This document shows, piece after piece, positions 1 to 7,322 of a stretch of DNA of 62,373 nt (position 1 is its first letter; every line of letters starts with the position of its first letter). The DNA is from Acidiferrobacterales bacterium. Lineage in GTDB: Bacteria > Pseudomonadota > Gammaproteobacteria > Acidiferrobacterales > SZUA-150. The position numbers and the translations under genes are program-made. Under the pieces are notes generated by a model. That model saw nothing but the letters and a program-made list of their open reading frames with translations, was not told the origin of the DNA and searched no databases. The stretch is from contig CAMYII010000020.1 of NCBI GenBank assembly GCA_947258385.1, positions 9,607 to 71,979 of the forward strand, read 5' to 3'.

Positions 1-93
1 TTTGTCCCTGCCATTACAATGGTTACCAAATCGTTCCTGACCGCAATCAAACGCTGGCCTGACCATCTCCGCGCGGCGCCGTCAGGCACGTTG

Positions 94-486
94 CTAGTTC
101 AATTTTTTCACACTCAGCACGCCAAAATCCGAGGTATGCTCCAGCGGATACAATGAAAAAACCAAGTCACCATTATACCTGAGCCATTTGGGCTTTGTAG
201 AATTACTGAAGCGGATCACCGCCATCAGATTTTCACCTTCACCGATGAACCATTTTTTCCTTACATAGCCCGGGGCCTTGACGATCTTCCCGACTGTCAC
301 GAAAACCTGACCATCGTAACTGCCGCCGTACCCGGGGGCGAAATCCTCGTAGTGCACATCGACACAGTCGATCTGCCCGATAATGCTGACCTCGTCTCGT
401 CCCAGCACTTGGGGCGCAAACGTCGCCATAAGCAACGCAAGCAGGATCGGTAATCGGATTCGGCCGATTCCCTGTCGCTTGCCCAC
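94..486 (-). CDS. hypothetical exported protein
   Basis: A protein of about 130 residues that I do not recognise. The frame is open further upstream to 540, but that start would be TTG with no ribosome binding site. The GTG at 486 gives a short Arg/Lys-rich N-terminus, a hydrophobic segment (PILLALLMATFAPQVLG) and an Ala/Gly-type cleavage region, which is a plausible signal peptide. The mature part has one Cys near its start and many aromatic and Gly residues (for example DFAPGYGGSYDG), consistent with a small beta-rich periplasmic protein. It stands alone, transcribed leftward, followed downstream by the window edge. The function cannot be inferred. Confidence 0.55.
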   Translation of the reverse strand: MGKRQGIGRIRLPILLALLMATFAPQVLGRDEVSIIGQIDCVDVHYEDFAPGYGGSYDGQVFVTVGKIVKAPGYVRKKWFIGEGENLMAVIRFSNSTKPKWLRYNGDLVFSLYPLEHTSDFGVLSVKKLN

Positions 487-540
487 TGTTATAGCCACCC
501 CGAATTTCTGATGTGAAACCTCATCGTTTACGATACCCAA

Positions 541-1008
541 TATCTCATATCATAATAATAGCCTACCCTAGCGTTACCTGAATCGAATTCCGCGAGTGAC
601 TTTTATTAATGGCGGTTAGAACCTGTCTGAAAATCAAACGCTCAGAAAGCCTTGACGCCCTGGAAGCAACGCGAAAAACGCCAAGGCGCAGAGGACGCAA
701 AGAATACTTTAAAATAAAGCATTTTTACTTTCTCCGCGTACTTTGCGCCTCCGCGACCTCTGCGTTTTTTCCACAGCACCAGGGGGCGTATTGGCGTCCA
801 CCCAGCGGTGTGCCCGCCGCAGGATTGGTTGCGCGGCACAAGCGCCAACTAACGCGAGTATTGCAGCACCCACACAGTCGAGCACCATACAGCGCCGACA
901 ACATGAGGCATCCTTGACCGGTTGTGAGTCATTGGCTGGGCTTCGTCCATCCTGACGCGATCGGCTATGCAACGGTGACCGGCTTGAATGCCAGGCGATA
1001 TATGTCGT
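541..1008. other. gene-free stretch with one dispersed repeat copy
   Basis: No convincing gene. Positions 620-785 hold repeat copy A (separate entry). The rest (786-1008) shows no conserved frame, tRNA-like arm or clear hairpin. Confidence 0.6.
620..785 (+). repeat. dispersed hairpin repeat, copy A
   Basis: This copy starts with AACCTGTCTGAAAATCAAAC and carries the core CGCCAAGGCGCAGAGGACGC. After a short AT-rich centre comes a complementary arm (TTTGCGCCTCCGCGACCTCT), so the element can fold into a long imperfect hairpin. Related copies lie at 3685-3815, 15885-16052 and, inverted, at 20999-21095. No open reading frame is conserved between copies. The structure suggests a non-autonomous, MITE-like or REP-like element. 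Confidence 0.75.
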
Positions 1009-1476
1009 CTATCTCCGGGCGTCGGCTTTGCACCGTATATGAATGGTCTTGTCCACTGTAGCATGGACGGTCCCTTGTCTGTCCGTCAGATCGGCGCGAA
1101 ATATACGCTCGATCTTGGGTTCATGCTCAAGCTGCTCTCGAATGGCCTCAAGGTCGCGTTGGTCCAGCGTGAACCGGGCATACAATGTGGTGCGGCCGGG
1201 CTTCCGGAAGTGAATGGTTGCGGCCTTGTCCCAGACAATATAGTCCGGTCCCAATAGATTAATCAGCATCACCATGTAGACAGGATCGACAGCGCTGTAC
1301 ATGCTGCCGCCAAAAATCGTACCGACGTAGTTGCGTGTCTTCCAGTTCAGGGGAAGCCTGATCCTGATCTCGCACAAATCACCGGCAATGTACGTAAAAC
1401 GTGCGCCGGTTCTACGATAGGCGGGGAAGAAATTAAATCCCCACCGCATGAGGCGGGTCTTGATGGATTCTGCCAT
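1009..1476 (-). CDS. DUF4442 hotdog-fold protein (putative thioesterase)
   Basis: About 155 residues resembling DUF4442 proteins, a hotdog-fold family related to acyl-CoA thioesterases. The central helix region (NYVGTIFGGSMYSAVDPVYM) matches the family pattern of N-x-h-G-T-h-F-G-G. Later strands include YIVWDKAATIHFRKPGRTT. Two ATGs are possible, at 1488 and 1476. I chose 1476 because a GAGGGA ribosome binding site sits just before it. It is a single gene facing away from merR. The substrate is unknown, and catalytic activity is inferred from the fold only. Confidence 0.75.
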   Translation of the reverse strand: MAESIKTRLMRWGFNFFPAYRRTGARFTYIAGDLCEIRIRLPLNWKTRNYVGTIFGGSMYSAVDPVYMVMLINLLGPDYIVWDKAATIHFRKPGRTTLYARFTLDQRDLEAIREQLEHEPKIERIFRADLTDRQGTVHATVDKTIHIRCKADARR

Positions 1477-1655
1477 ACGTTCCCTCATTCAGCTTTAAAT
1501 TGACTTTGGCACCTGCGGGCACGGACCGCACGGGCCGAAATCTTATTATCCCATTTCCTGTGATCATTCCGCCCTGAGGCCGTCCATCGCCGCCTTCCTG
1601 GCCCGGGTGCCCCCGCCGGTTCCGCATGGCGGATCACCGAGGTATTCCGGTGGTC

Positions 1656-1687
1656 TTGACCCTGAAGTATGCTACAGGGTTTAGGCT
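1656..1687 (+). promoter_or_regulatory. MerR-type promoter/operator
   Basis: A -35 box TTGACC (1656-1661) is followed by the dyad ACCCTGAAG-TATG-CTACAGGGT (1659-1680) and a weak -10 near 1682-1687. The spacer is about 19-20 bp. An overlong spacer filled by an ACCCTxxAG / CTxxAGGGT dyad is the signature of promoters twisted open by MerR proteins. It lies 22 bp before the merR start, so merR and the genes behind it are probably autoregulated as one unit. Confidence 0.85.
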
Positions 1688-1709
1688 CGGGTCCAACAAC
1701 GGAGGGTCC

Positions 1710-2135
1710 ATGGGACTGCTTACGATCGGCCAGGTGGCCAAACAAACCGGTGTAAAAGTGGAGACCATCCGCTTTTATGAGCGTGAAGGACTGATCGGCA
1801 CACCGCTGCGGTCCGATGCCGGCTATCGCCAGTACCAAGACGATGTCGTGCGCCGCATCCGTTTCATCAAGCGGGCCAAAGACCTCGGCTTTACCTTGAA
1901 GGAAGTGGCCGAGTTGTTATCGCTGCAGGCCGCCCCGGACGTATCCTGCGCCGATATCAAGGCGCGGGCGCAGGGCAAGATTACCGATATCGAGGAACGG
2001 ATTCGGATTCTGGGCCGCATGAAGCGCGCGCTGGAACGCCTGGCGGCGGAATGCAGCGGCAATGGGCCTGTGACGGAGTGTCCCATTCTTGGAGCCCTTG
2101 ATCCCGATGAGGAACCCCAGCATGTCGAACGTTGA
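1710..2135 (+). CDS. merR: MerR-family transcriptional regulator, Hg(II)-type
   Basis: A 141-residue metal-sensing activator. The N-terminal winged helix (LTIGQVAKQTGVKVETIRFY, then ER-GL) is followed by the dimerisation helix. Cysteines are at 80, 115 and 124. The 35- and 9-residue spacings equal those of the mercury MerR triad (Cys82/117/126 in Tn501 MerR), which points to Hg(II) rather than Cu or Zn sensing. The frame opens earlier (1626), but the ATG at 1710 begins the canonical domain and follows GGAGGG. The gene lies directly downstream of its presumed operator. Its 3' end overlaps the next gene by 14 nt, implying translational coupling. Confidence 0.9.
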   Translation: MGLLTIGQVAKQTGVKVETIRFYEREGLIGTPLRSDAGYRQYQDDVVRRIRFIKRAKDLGFTLKEVAELLSLQAAPDVSCADIKARAQGKITDIEERIRILGRMKRALERLAAECSGNGPVTECPILGALDPDEEPQHVER

Positions 2136-2844
2136 ACTGATTTATGATCTCGATTGCCCCAACATCCGCGCAGCGCGCACGCAGCTGCTGCGCGCCTTCG
2201 CCGCGACCGGCCTGACACCGCGGTGACGCGAGTGGGCCATCGGCCAGGCCGATCTGCCCGCCCACGCGCGGCAATACGGGTCACCGACCATTCTTGTTCA
2301 GGGCAAGGACGTGGCGGGCGGCGAGGCGCCCGGGGCGGATGCCTGCTGCCGCATCTATGCCGACAGCGGCGGCGCCATGCGCGGCGTACCGACGGTGGAA
2401 CAAATCGCCGCCATGCTGCGCTCGCGGTCAGGCGCATCGGGCCGTTGGCGGTTAAATATCGCGGTAGTCTCCTCTGTCGGCGTAGCGTTATTGCCGAAAC
2501 TGACCTGCCCCGCATGCTGGCCGGCGTATGCGGGCTTGTTGAGCGCCATGGGCCTGGGCGTTCTCGCCACCGGCACCTGGCTGCTGCCGCTAACCCTTGG
2601 ATTTCTGGGTATTGCCCTGGGCGCGCTCGCCTACCGCGCGCGGCGACGCCGGGGCTTCAGCCCGCTGCTCGTCGGGCTAGTCGCGGGCGCGCTGATCGTC
2701 CTGGGCAAATTTCTGTTCGACAACGATCCCGCGCTGTATGCCGGCGTGGGACTGTTGATGGCGGCCTCGTTGTGGAATACCTGGCCAAGGAAGACCGATA
2801 CCACGCATGGCTGTGCGGCGTGCGACACCCGTGAGAATCAATGA
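2122..2844 (+). pseudogene. thioredoxin-like/MerC-like membrane protein gene interrupted by in-frame TGA
   Basis: Starting at ATG 2122, inside merR's end, the frame encodes a thioredoxin-like domain (IYDLDCPNIRAAR, YGSPTILVQGKDV, DACCRIY) and then a membrane domain with a MerC-like motif (LTCPACWPAYAGLLSAMGLG), four or so hydrophobic helices and a Cys-containing tail (GCAACDT). Codon 35 is TGA (2224-2226), in the context TPR-stop-REW. Relatives as I recall them carry Trp here, so a single TGG to TGA change is the simplest explanation. The frame is otherwise intact. The membrane part alone could be made from ATG 2311. It may be a real nonsense mutation or a base-call error. Likely role: Hg(II) uptake or handling across the inner membrane for reduction or detoxification. 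Confidence 0.75.
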
Positions 2845-2877
2845 CAAACTCCACTTTATTGCCACAGGAGGTTCACT

Positions 2878-3147
2878 ATGGCGACAACACGTAAGATCGA
2901 AGTTTACAGCGCCGGCTGTCCGGTATGCGAAGAGACCATTGAGCTGGTCAACCGTATTGCCTGCCCATCGTGTGAGATCAGCGTGCTCGACATGAACGAC
3001 CCCGCGGTGGCGGCCCGCGCCAGGGCGCTGGGGGTCCGCGCGGTACCCGCCGTGACCATCGACGGCACGCTTGCCGACTGTTGCGTGGGCCGTGGCGTGG
3101 ACGAGGCCGCGCTGCGCGCCGCGGGTGTCGGCCAGCCCTTGCCGTAG
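2878..3147 (+). CDS. small thioredoxin-fold protein
   Basis: 89 residues with a thioredoxin/glutaredoxin-like fold. It has an N-terminal CPVC redox motif (SAGCPVCEETIELV), a second CPSC pair, the cis-Pro segment VRAVPAVTIDG and a closing CC pair. A strong AGGAGG ribosome binding site precedes the ATG. It is the third gene after merR, only 33 bp behind the MerC-like frame, so it is probably co-transcribed and induced by the same metal. Probable role: thiol exchange or metal transfer to or from the transporter. Small proteins of this type often accompany merR in proteobacterial clusters. Confidence 0.8.
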   Translation: MATTRKIEVYSAGCPVCEETIELVNRIACPSCEISVLDMNDPAVAARARALGVRAVPAVTIDGTLADCCVGRGVDEAALRAAGVGQPLP

Positions 3148-3179
3148 CCGGATCCCACGGAGGGCTTTTATTACCTCGC

Positions 3180-3668
3180 CTAGGCCTCGCGCCGCCACAG
3201 GTGGCGCAGCCTGTGCCAGATCAGATAATCCAACGACAACTTACCGGGCCCATGGACCATGCTGACAAACAGCATAATGCCCCAGACCTGGTGATCGCGC
3301 ACGCCGAGGTCGCTGATCTCAGGATACGAGACGGCGGCGATGATATTGAGGACGAACAGCACGAAGGCGCTGAAGCGACCGGCAAGCCCGAGCAGCAACA
3401 GCACCGGAAAGATCAATTCCGTTGCCGTGCCGAGATAGGCGGCGGCGACCGGGGACAGCAGCGGAACGCTATACTCGTACTCAAACAGCGCGATGGTACT
3501 GTCAAAGCTCTGGATCTTGGTCAGCCCGGACTTAAAGAAGATATTGGCCACCCACAAACGCAGCAGGACATCCCCCACCGGCGCCAGATACGTGAGAGAA
3601 CGATTAAATAACTCAACGAGGCGACCTGCCCTATCGAATAATAACGTCATTGGATTATCGGTCGTCAT
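3180..3668 (-). CDS. DoxX-family membrane protein
   Basis: 162 residues with about four transmembrane helices and the DoxX pattern (LLRLWVANIFFKSGLTKI near the N-terminus, then a helix starting TATELIFPVLLLLGLAGR). The ATG follows GGAGGT. DoxX proteins often close hvf/buf-type operons (HvfD). Here the gene follows bufC on the same strand, separated by about 250 bp that contains repeat copy B. An electron-transfer or quinone-linked role in peptide maturation or export has been suggested for such members but is not shown. Transcriptional linkage to bufABC is inferred. Confidence 0.8.
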   Translation of the reverse strand: MTTDNPMTLLFDRAGRLVELFNRSLTYLAPVGDVLLRLWVANIFFKSGLTKIQSFDSTIALFEYEYSVPLLSPVAAAYLGTATELIFPVLLLLGLAGRFSAFVLFVLNIIAAVSYPEISDLGVRDHQVWGIMLFVSMVHGPGKLSLDYLIWHRLRHLWRREA

Positions 3669-3684
3669 GCGACACCTCCGTTGC

Positions 3685-3815
3685 TCAGCAACCCTTCACG
3701 CCCTGGAAGTAACGCAAAGAACGCCAAGGCGCAAAGGACGCAGAGAATAATTCAAAATAACGCGTTTTTGCTTTTTCGCGTACTCTGCGCCTTTGCGACC
3801 CAGCACCAGAGGGCG
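3685..3815. repeat. dispersed hairpin repeat, copy B
   Basis: This copy carries the core AACGCCAAGGCGCAAAGGAC and the complementary arm GCGTACTCTGCGCCTTTGCG around an AT-rich centre. It sits between bufC and doxX and seems to have inserted inside the operon. It would lie in the transcript as a long hairpin and might lower doxX expression. Confidence 0.75.
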
Positions 3816-3916
3816 GTTGAGATAGGTTCTGGTAAATCTATACTGAACAACCCATGCCCGATTTCCTGACATGCCGGATCTGCAATGTCGCTGTGCGCGG
3901 GCCACGACAATCACGT

Positions 3917-4696
3917 TCAGGCCGGTGGCAAATCAAACGATGCAATCCACCCACGCTGTATCGCGCCGGCAAGGACCGCACCGATGTCATTAGCCGGGTG
4001 ATACCGGGAAAAGCGCTCGCAGATCCGCCCAAAGGGCCTGCCTTGCGCGAGTTCCGTGAGCAAGCGCCATTCGGGCTCTTCGATAGGATCGATATGCATG
4101 GTCAGCGCGTGGCGCCAGACAATCAGCTTCACCCCGCCTTCATCGAGGTCGACGCTGCCATCACCCTGATAGCCGTCCTGGTTGACTTCCCAGATCCGAT
4201 GGATGGGATAGGACGATGCCATCAATGTGGCACTGATGGCCAGGCGAAACAGGATGTGTTCGCGCCGCGCCTCGCCGATTTCGGCCAGCGCTTGCAGGTC
4301 GATGCCCAGCCGATCCGCACTATTGAATGCCCGGTGCCAGGCCCATTCCAGGCGCGCGACGTCCGGCAGATAAGGCAGCGATGCGGCCGGCGGAAAACCG
4401 GCGATGAACTCCGCCAGTTCACCGCCATAATCATTGAGGTCAGGCGAACACGATGGGCTTTGAACGATGAAGCGGCCGGCCATCGCATCGAAAAAACGCT
4501 CGCCGACCAGCCTGCGACAAACCGGATAGATCCCGGCCAGCGCCTTGGTCAGACCACCGAGCACGCTGTCGCGATAGACCGCGAGCTGCTCCGCCGATGA
4601 ACGCGCGCCGGCGTCGTTAATCAGCTCCAGGATCGGCGAGTCGTTCTGCTTGCCAAACAGGCCATCGAAAAAGTGCTGTTGCAACTTACGCAGCAC
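3917..4696 (-). CDS. bufC: BufC/HvfC-type putative RiPP partner protein (DUF2063)
   Basis: About 259 residues of the DUF2063/HvfC family, which partners the MNIO enzyme in bufferin and related operons. The N-terminal domain (LQQHFFDGLFG, then YRDSVLGGLTKALAGIYPVCRRLVGERFF) is typical. A second domain follows with RLEWAWHRAFN. The GTG at 4696 is the preferred start: it gives the family N-terminus VLRKLQQHF and overlaps the bufB stop by 11 nt, suggesting coupled translation. The frame is open upstream, but that part is only the antisense-phase shadow of bufB. Family members are thought to bring the precursor peptide to the enzyme. Confidence 0.87.
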   Translation of the reverse strand: MLRKLQQHFFDGLFGKQNDSPILELINDAGARSSAEQLAVYRDSVLGGLTKALAGIYPVCRRLVGERFFDAMAGRFIVQSPSCSPDLNDYGGELAEFIAGFPPAASLPYLPDVARLEWAWHRAFNSADRLGIDLQALAEIGEARREHILFRLAISATLMASSYPIHRIWEVNQDGYQGDGSVDLDEGGVKLIVWRHALTMHIDPIEEPEWRLLTELAQGRPFGRICERFSRYHPANDIGAVLAGAIQRGWIASFDLPPA

Positions 4697-5552
4697 GGCA
4701 ACAGACCTCGTCCATGATAGCGCCCGCCTTGGCCGCCTCGGCCTGCAGGACTCCGAATGCCGGGATGTTATTGTCCCATTCAATGAGTGTCGGCACAGGG
4801 CCAAAGTGTGCCAGCGCCTTGCGGTAGAGCGCCCACACCGGGGCATGCACCACCGAGCCGTGGGTGTCTAATAAATACTCTCCCTGGTCCTCGTAGCCGG
4901 CCAGGTGGAATTCGCGCACCCGCGCGACCGGCACCGCACGGAGGTAATCCATGGGATCGAAGCCATGATTGCGCGCGCTGACGTAGATATTATTGATGTC
5001 GAGCAGGATGTCGCAGTCCGCCGCCCCCACCACCCGACAGAGAAATTCCCACTCTTCCATAACAGAGGGCCTGTACGTCAGGTAGCTGGACACATTTTCC
5101 ACCAGGATACGCCGGCCGATAAAATCCTGCACACGTTGGATACGTTCCGCGACGTGGTCCACCACTTGCTTGACATAGGGCAGCGGTAAGAGATCATGGG
5201 CGTAGTGGCCTCCGACGGAGATCCAGCACAGATGATCCGATACACAGGCGGGTTCAAAGCGCTCAACGAGCTGCTTCAACCGCTTTAGGTAATCCATGTT
5301 GAGCGGATCGGTGGAGCCCAATGACATGCCCACCCCGTGGAAAGTGACCGGATAGTCACGGCATACCTGTTCCAGGTGGGTTAGCGGTGAGCCGCCCTTG
5401 CCGAGATAATTGTCGATCAATACCTCGAACCACGGCACCGGCGGCTTGTCGTGTTGAATGACGCCATAATGGGGCGTGCGCAGGCCGATCCCGACACCCT
5501 GGATCGGCCCGCCTCCCATGCCGTGCACTACAGACTTCGTCGCGCGCGGCAT
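4686..5552 (-). CDS. bufB: MNIO-family peptide-modifying enzyme (DUF692)
   Basis: 288 residues of the multinuclear non-heme iron oxidative enzyme family (DUF692/BufB), a TIM-barrel that oxidises Cys residues of small precursor peptides. Visible metal-ligand regions are FHGVGMSLGS, VSDHLCW, LVENVSSYL, LLDINNIYVS, EFHLAGYE, DTHG and IEWDNNIP, all in the family order. The ATG at 5552 overlaps the bufA stop by one base (TAATG), so translation is coupled to the precursor. Known members convert core cysteines of bufferins into copper-binding heterocycles. The same reaction is inferred here. The enzyme is cytosolic. Confidence 0.93.
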   Translation of the reverse strand: MPRATKSVVHGMGGGPIQGVGIGLRTPHYGVIQHDKPPVPWFEVLIDNYLGKGGSPLTHLEQVCRDYPVTFHGVGMSLGSTDPLNMDYLKRLKQLVERFEPACVSDHLCWISVGGHYAHDLLPLPYVKQVVDHVAERIQRVQDFIGRRILVENVSSYLTYRPSVMEEWEFLCRVVGAADCDILLDINNIYVSARNHGFDPMDYLRAVPVARVREFHLAGYEDQGEYLLDTHGSVVHAPVWALYRKALAHFGPVPTLIEWDNNIPAFGVLQAEAAKAGAIMDEVCCRAA

Positions 5553-5821
5553 TACTTCTTGGCGGTCTTGACCTTGCCGCCAACAATTTTGTTGCAGGTA
5601 CCGATGGGGATATAGACCCACTCCTCCCGGTCCCCGTCCTTCTTCGCCTGGCCCGCGCAACTGTGCTTGCTGGTGCCGCAGTCGTTCATGCCGGCCTTGA
5701 CGATGCCGGTGCACTTTTCCATCCCGGGCTTTCCGGCCACGGCATTACCTGCGGTCATCGCCATACCTAGCGCAAGGACGCTGGCCAGGGCACCGTTGAC
5801 TAAGGTCTTGGTCTCTTTCAT
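5552..5821 (-). CDS. bufA: bufferin-type precursor peptide (DUF2282)
   Basis: An 89-residue precursor with an N-terminal signal peptide (hydrophobic core [18 protein letters not shown]) and a basic, four-Cys core. The Cys are at 37, 48, 55 and 76, in the contexts EKCTG, NDCGT, HSCAG and GTCNK. This is the DUF2282 arrangement of bufferins, RiPPs exported to the periplasm that chelate copper after MNIO modification. The ATG follows GGAGGAGAAGTA. It is the first gene of a tightly coupled operon and is divergent from an ECF sigma gene. Copper buffering is known for characterised relatives; the metal here is inferred. Confidence 0.92.
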   Translation of the reverse strand: MKETKTLVNGALASVLALGMAMTAGNAVAGKPGMEKCTGIVKAGMNDCGTSKHSCAGQAKKDGDREEWVYIPIGTCNKIVGGKVKTAKK

Positions 5822-5899
5822 TACTTCTCCTCCGGTTGTATTGGATTAGCATTCAAGCCACGGCTCAGAAAACCCATGAGCATGCCGTGCCTGTCCTAC

Positions 5900-5928
5900 A
5901 AGACCGGGCGAGCGGCAATTTCCTGACA
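5900..5928 (-). promoter_or_regulatory. candidate ECF-sigma promoter of bufA
   Basis: On the minus strand TGTCAGGAAAT is followed 12 bases later by GGTCTT. The same elements with identical spacing lie in front of the divergent sigma gene (6030-6058). The distance to the bufA start is about 80 bp, leaving a normal leader with its own ribosome binding site. Matching divergent motifs suggest that the sigma factor drives both units. Confidence 0.6.
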
Positions 5929-6029
5929 CCGCGGCATAAGAAATCCAAGGGATCTCCACTACCCTTCCAGGGCCAGGACCTCTTTAGAGGTTTCACGTGA
6001 TAAGAAGCCCGAAAAAAGCGTTACCCTCG

Positions 6030-6058
6030 TGTAAGAAAATCACTGAAAATAGGGTCTT
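6030..6058 (+). promoter_or_regulatory. candidate ECF-sigma promoter of the sigma gene
   Basis: TGTAAGAAAAT, 12 bases, then GGTCTT, matching the bufA promoter candidate in both boxes and spacing. GGTCTT ends directly before the ATG at 6059. If it is a true -10, transcription would start near 6065, where a second in-frame ATG lies. The message would then be almost leaderless. Confidence 0.5.
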
Positions 6059-6589
6059 ATGAATATGGGAGCACGGCAGACACAGTTCGAGGCCCTGGTC
6101 CACGCCTACTCGGCGGACCTGTACCGTTACGCCGTCTGGCTGTGTCGTAATAGCGAACAGGCCGAGGATATTGTCCAGGAAACCTTTATGCGTGCCTGGA
6201 AGGCCTTGGACAGCCTGCAGGATCATCGCGCGGCCAAACGTTGGTTAATCACTATCCTGCGGCGGGAAAACGCACGGCGCTTTGAACGCGTCCAGGCCGA
6301 TACGGCGTCTTCAGACCCGGTCGATCTGGACCGGTTTCCGGGTTTCGACCAGGGCCACGGGCGCACCGAGACGTTTGTGCTGCGGCGCGCCCTGGCCGCA
6401 TTACCGGACGAGTACCGTGAGCCGCTGCTGCTGCAGGTCCTGGGCGGCTACTCGAGCGAGGAGATCGCCGAGCTGCTCGGCATCAAGGCCGGCGCGGTGA
6501 TGACACGGCTGTCGCGCGCGCGGCAAAAGCTGCGTGCCCGCCTGGATGGCGACGACATTAGCATTAAAGAGGGTGGATCCGTTTCATGA
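6059..6589 (+). CDS. ECF RNA polymerase sigma factor
   Basis: A sigma-70 family extracytoplasmic-function factor of about 175 residues. Region 2 includes DLYRYAVWLCRNSEQAEDIV and QETFMRAWKAL. Region 4 includes YREPLLLQVLGGYSSEEIAE and LLGIKAGAVMTRLSRARQKL. Region 3 is missing, as expected for ECFs. Two ATGs lie close together (6059 and 6065), and neither has a good ribosome binding site; the promoter motif argues for 6065. The stop overlaps the anti-sigma ATG (ATGA). ECF genes divergent from DUF2282/DUF692 operons are a recurring arrangement, so control of bufABC is likely. Confidence 0.92.
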   Translation: MNMGARQTQFEALVHAYSADLYRYAVWLCRNSEQAEDIVQETFMRAWKALDSLQDHRAAKRWLITILRRENARRFERVQADTASSDPVDLDRFPGFDQGHGRTETFVLRRALAALPDEYREPLLLQVLGGYSSEEIAELLGIKAGAVMTRLSRARQKLRARLDGDDISIKEGGSVS

Positions 6590-7287
6590 ATTGCCTTGAA
6601 TTTCGCCGACTGTTGACCGCGGACCCGGCTGGCCAGGATCCTGATGTGCTGCGCCATCGCCGCGAATGCAGCGCCTGCGCCGCATTCGCAGAGCGTATGA
6701 CACAGTTCGAGCACACGCTCGATGACGCCGTGAAGATCACCGTGCCGGACGATCTCGCCTCGCGCATTTTGCTGCGTCAGAGCATGGGGGTCGATCGCGC
6801 CGAACGGACCCGCCGGGCGCGGTGGTTGGCGCTGGCGGCGAGCCTGTTGCTGACCTTGGGCCTCGTCAGCGGCCTGTGGGTCGTGAACTATCCGTACTCG
6901 CTGGATGCGGTGGTGCTGGCCCATGTCAACAACGAGGTGCACCATCTCGAAGACAGGAATAACGTACGGCTGGCCCAGCTGAACGATATCCTGCGACCGT
7001 TTAATACCCAGCTCAGGCGGGATATCGGCCCGATCCACTACGCCGCCAGCTGCAGGATGCGCAAGTACGCCGGCGCCCACATGGTTCTGGAGGGTGATAA
7101 AGGTCCGGTGACGGTCCTGTTAATGCCCGGCGAATACATCGGCGACCGCACACCCGTGCAGGACCGCCGCTTTAGCGGGATCATCGTCCCGGTAGACAAC
7201 GGCAGTATGGCGATCGTCGGAGAAAGAGGCGAGGCGCTCGGCGGGATCGAACAACGCATGCGTTCGGCGACGCGCGTTGTCTTCTGA
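6586..7287 (+). CDS. membrane anti-sigma factor, DUF3379-like
   Basis: 233 residues. The N-terminal cytosolic part has an H-x3-C-x2-C motif (His24, Cys28, Cys31 in HRRECSAC), as in zinc-binding anti-sigma domains. One membrane helix follows (WLALAASLLLTLGLVSGLWVV), then a periplasmic domain of about 135 residues with a single Cys (AASCRMRKY). This DUF3379-like layout, with ATGA overlap to the sigma gene, indicates a cognate anti-sigma factor that senses a periplasmic signal. Given the bufferin genes next door, that signal may be copper or a thiol-active metal. The signal is inferred. Confidence 0.85.
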   Translation: MNCLEFRRLLTADPAGQDPDVLRHRRECSACAAFAERMTQFEHTLDDAVKITVPDDLASRILLRQSMGVDRAERTRRARWLALAASLLLTLGLVSGLWVVNYPYSLDAVVLAHVNNEVHHLEDRNNVRLAQLNDILRPFNTQLRRDIGPIHYAASCRMRKYAGAHMVLEGDKGPVTVLLMPGEYIGDRTPVQDRRFSGIIVPVDNGSMAIVGERGEALGGIEQRMRSATRVVF

Positions 7288-7322
7288 CTTTTCCCAAAAA
7301 AACGACGACGCCCGATGCGGTG

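Noticed and set aside
3854-4600. 248-residue rightward open frame opposite bufC
   Set aside because: It mirrors the codons of bufC on the other strand, has no start signal and no family pattern; bufC is the clear gene.
5993-6226. 77-residue leftward frame over the sigma gene start
   Set aside because: It overlaps the ECF gene and its promoter, with no ribosome binding site or family pattern.
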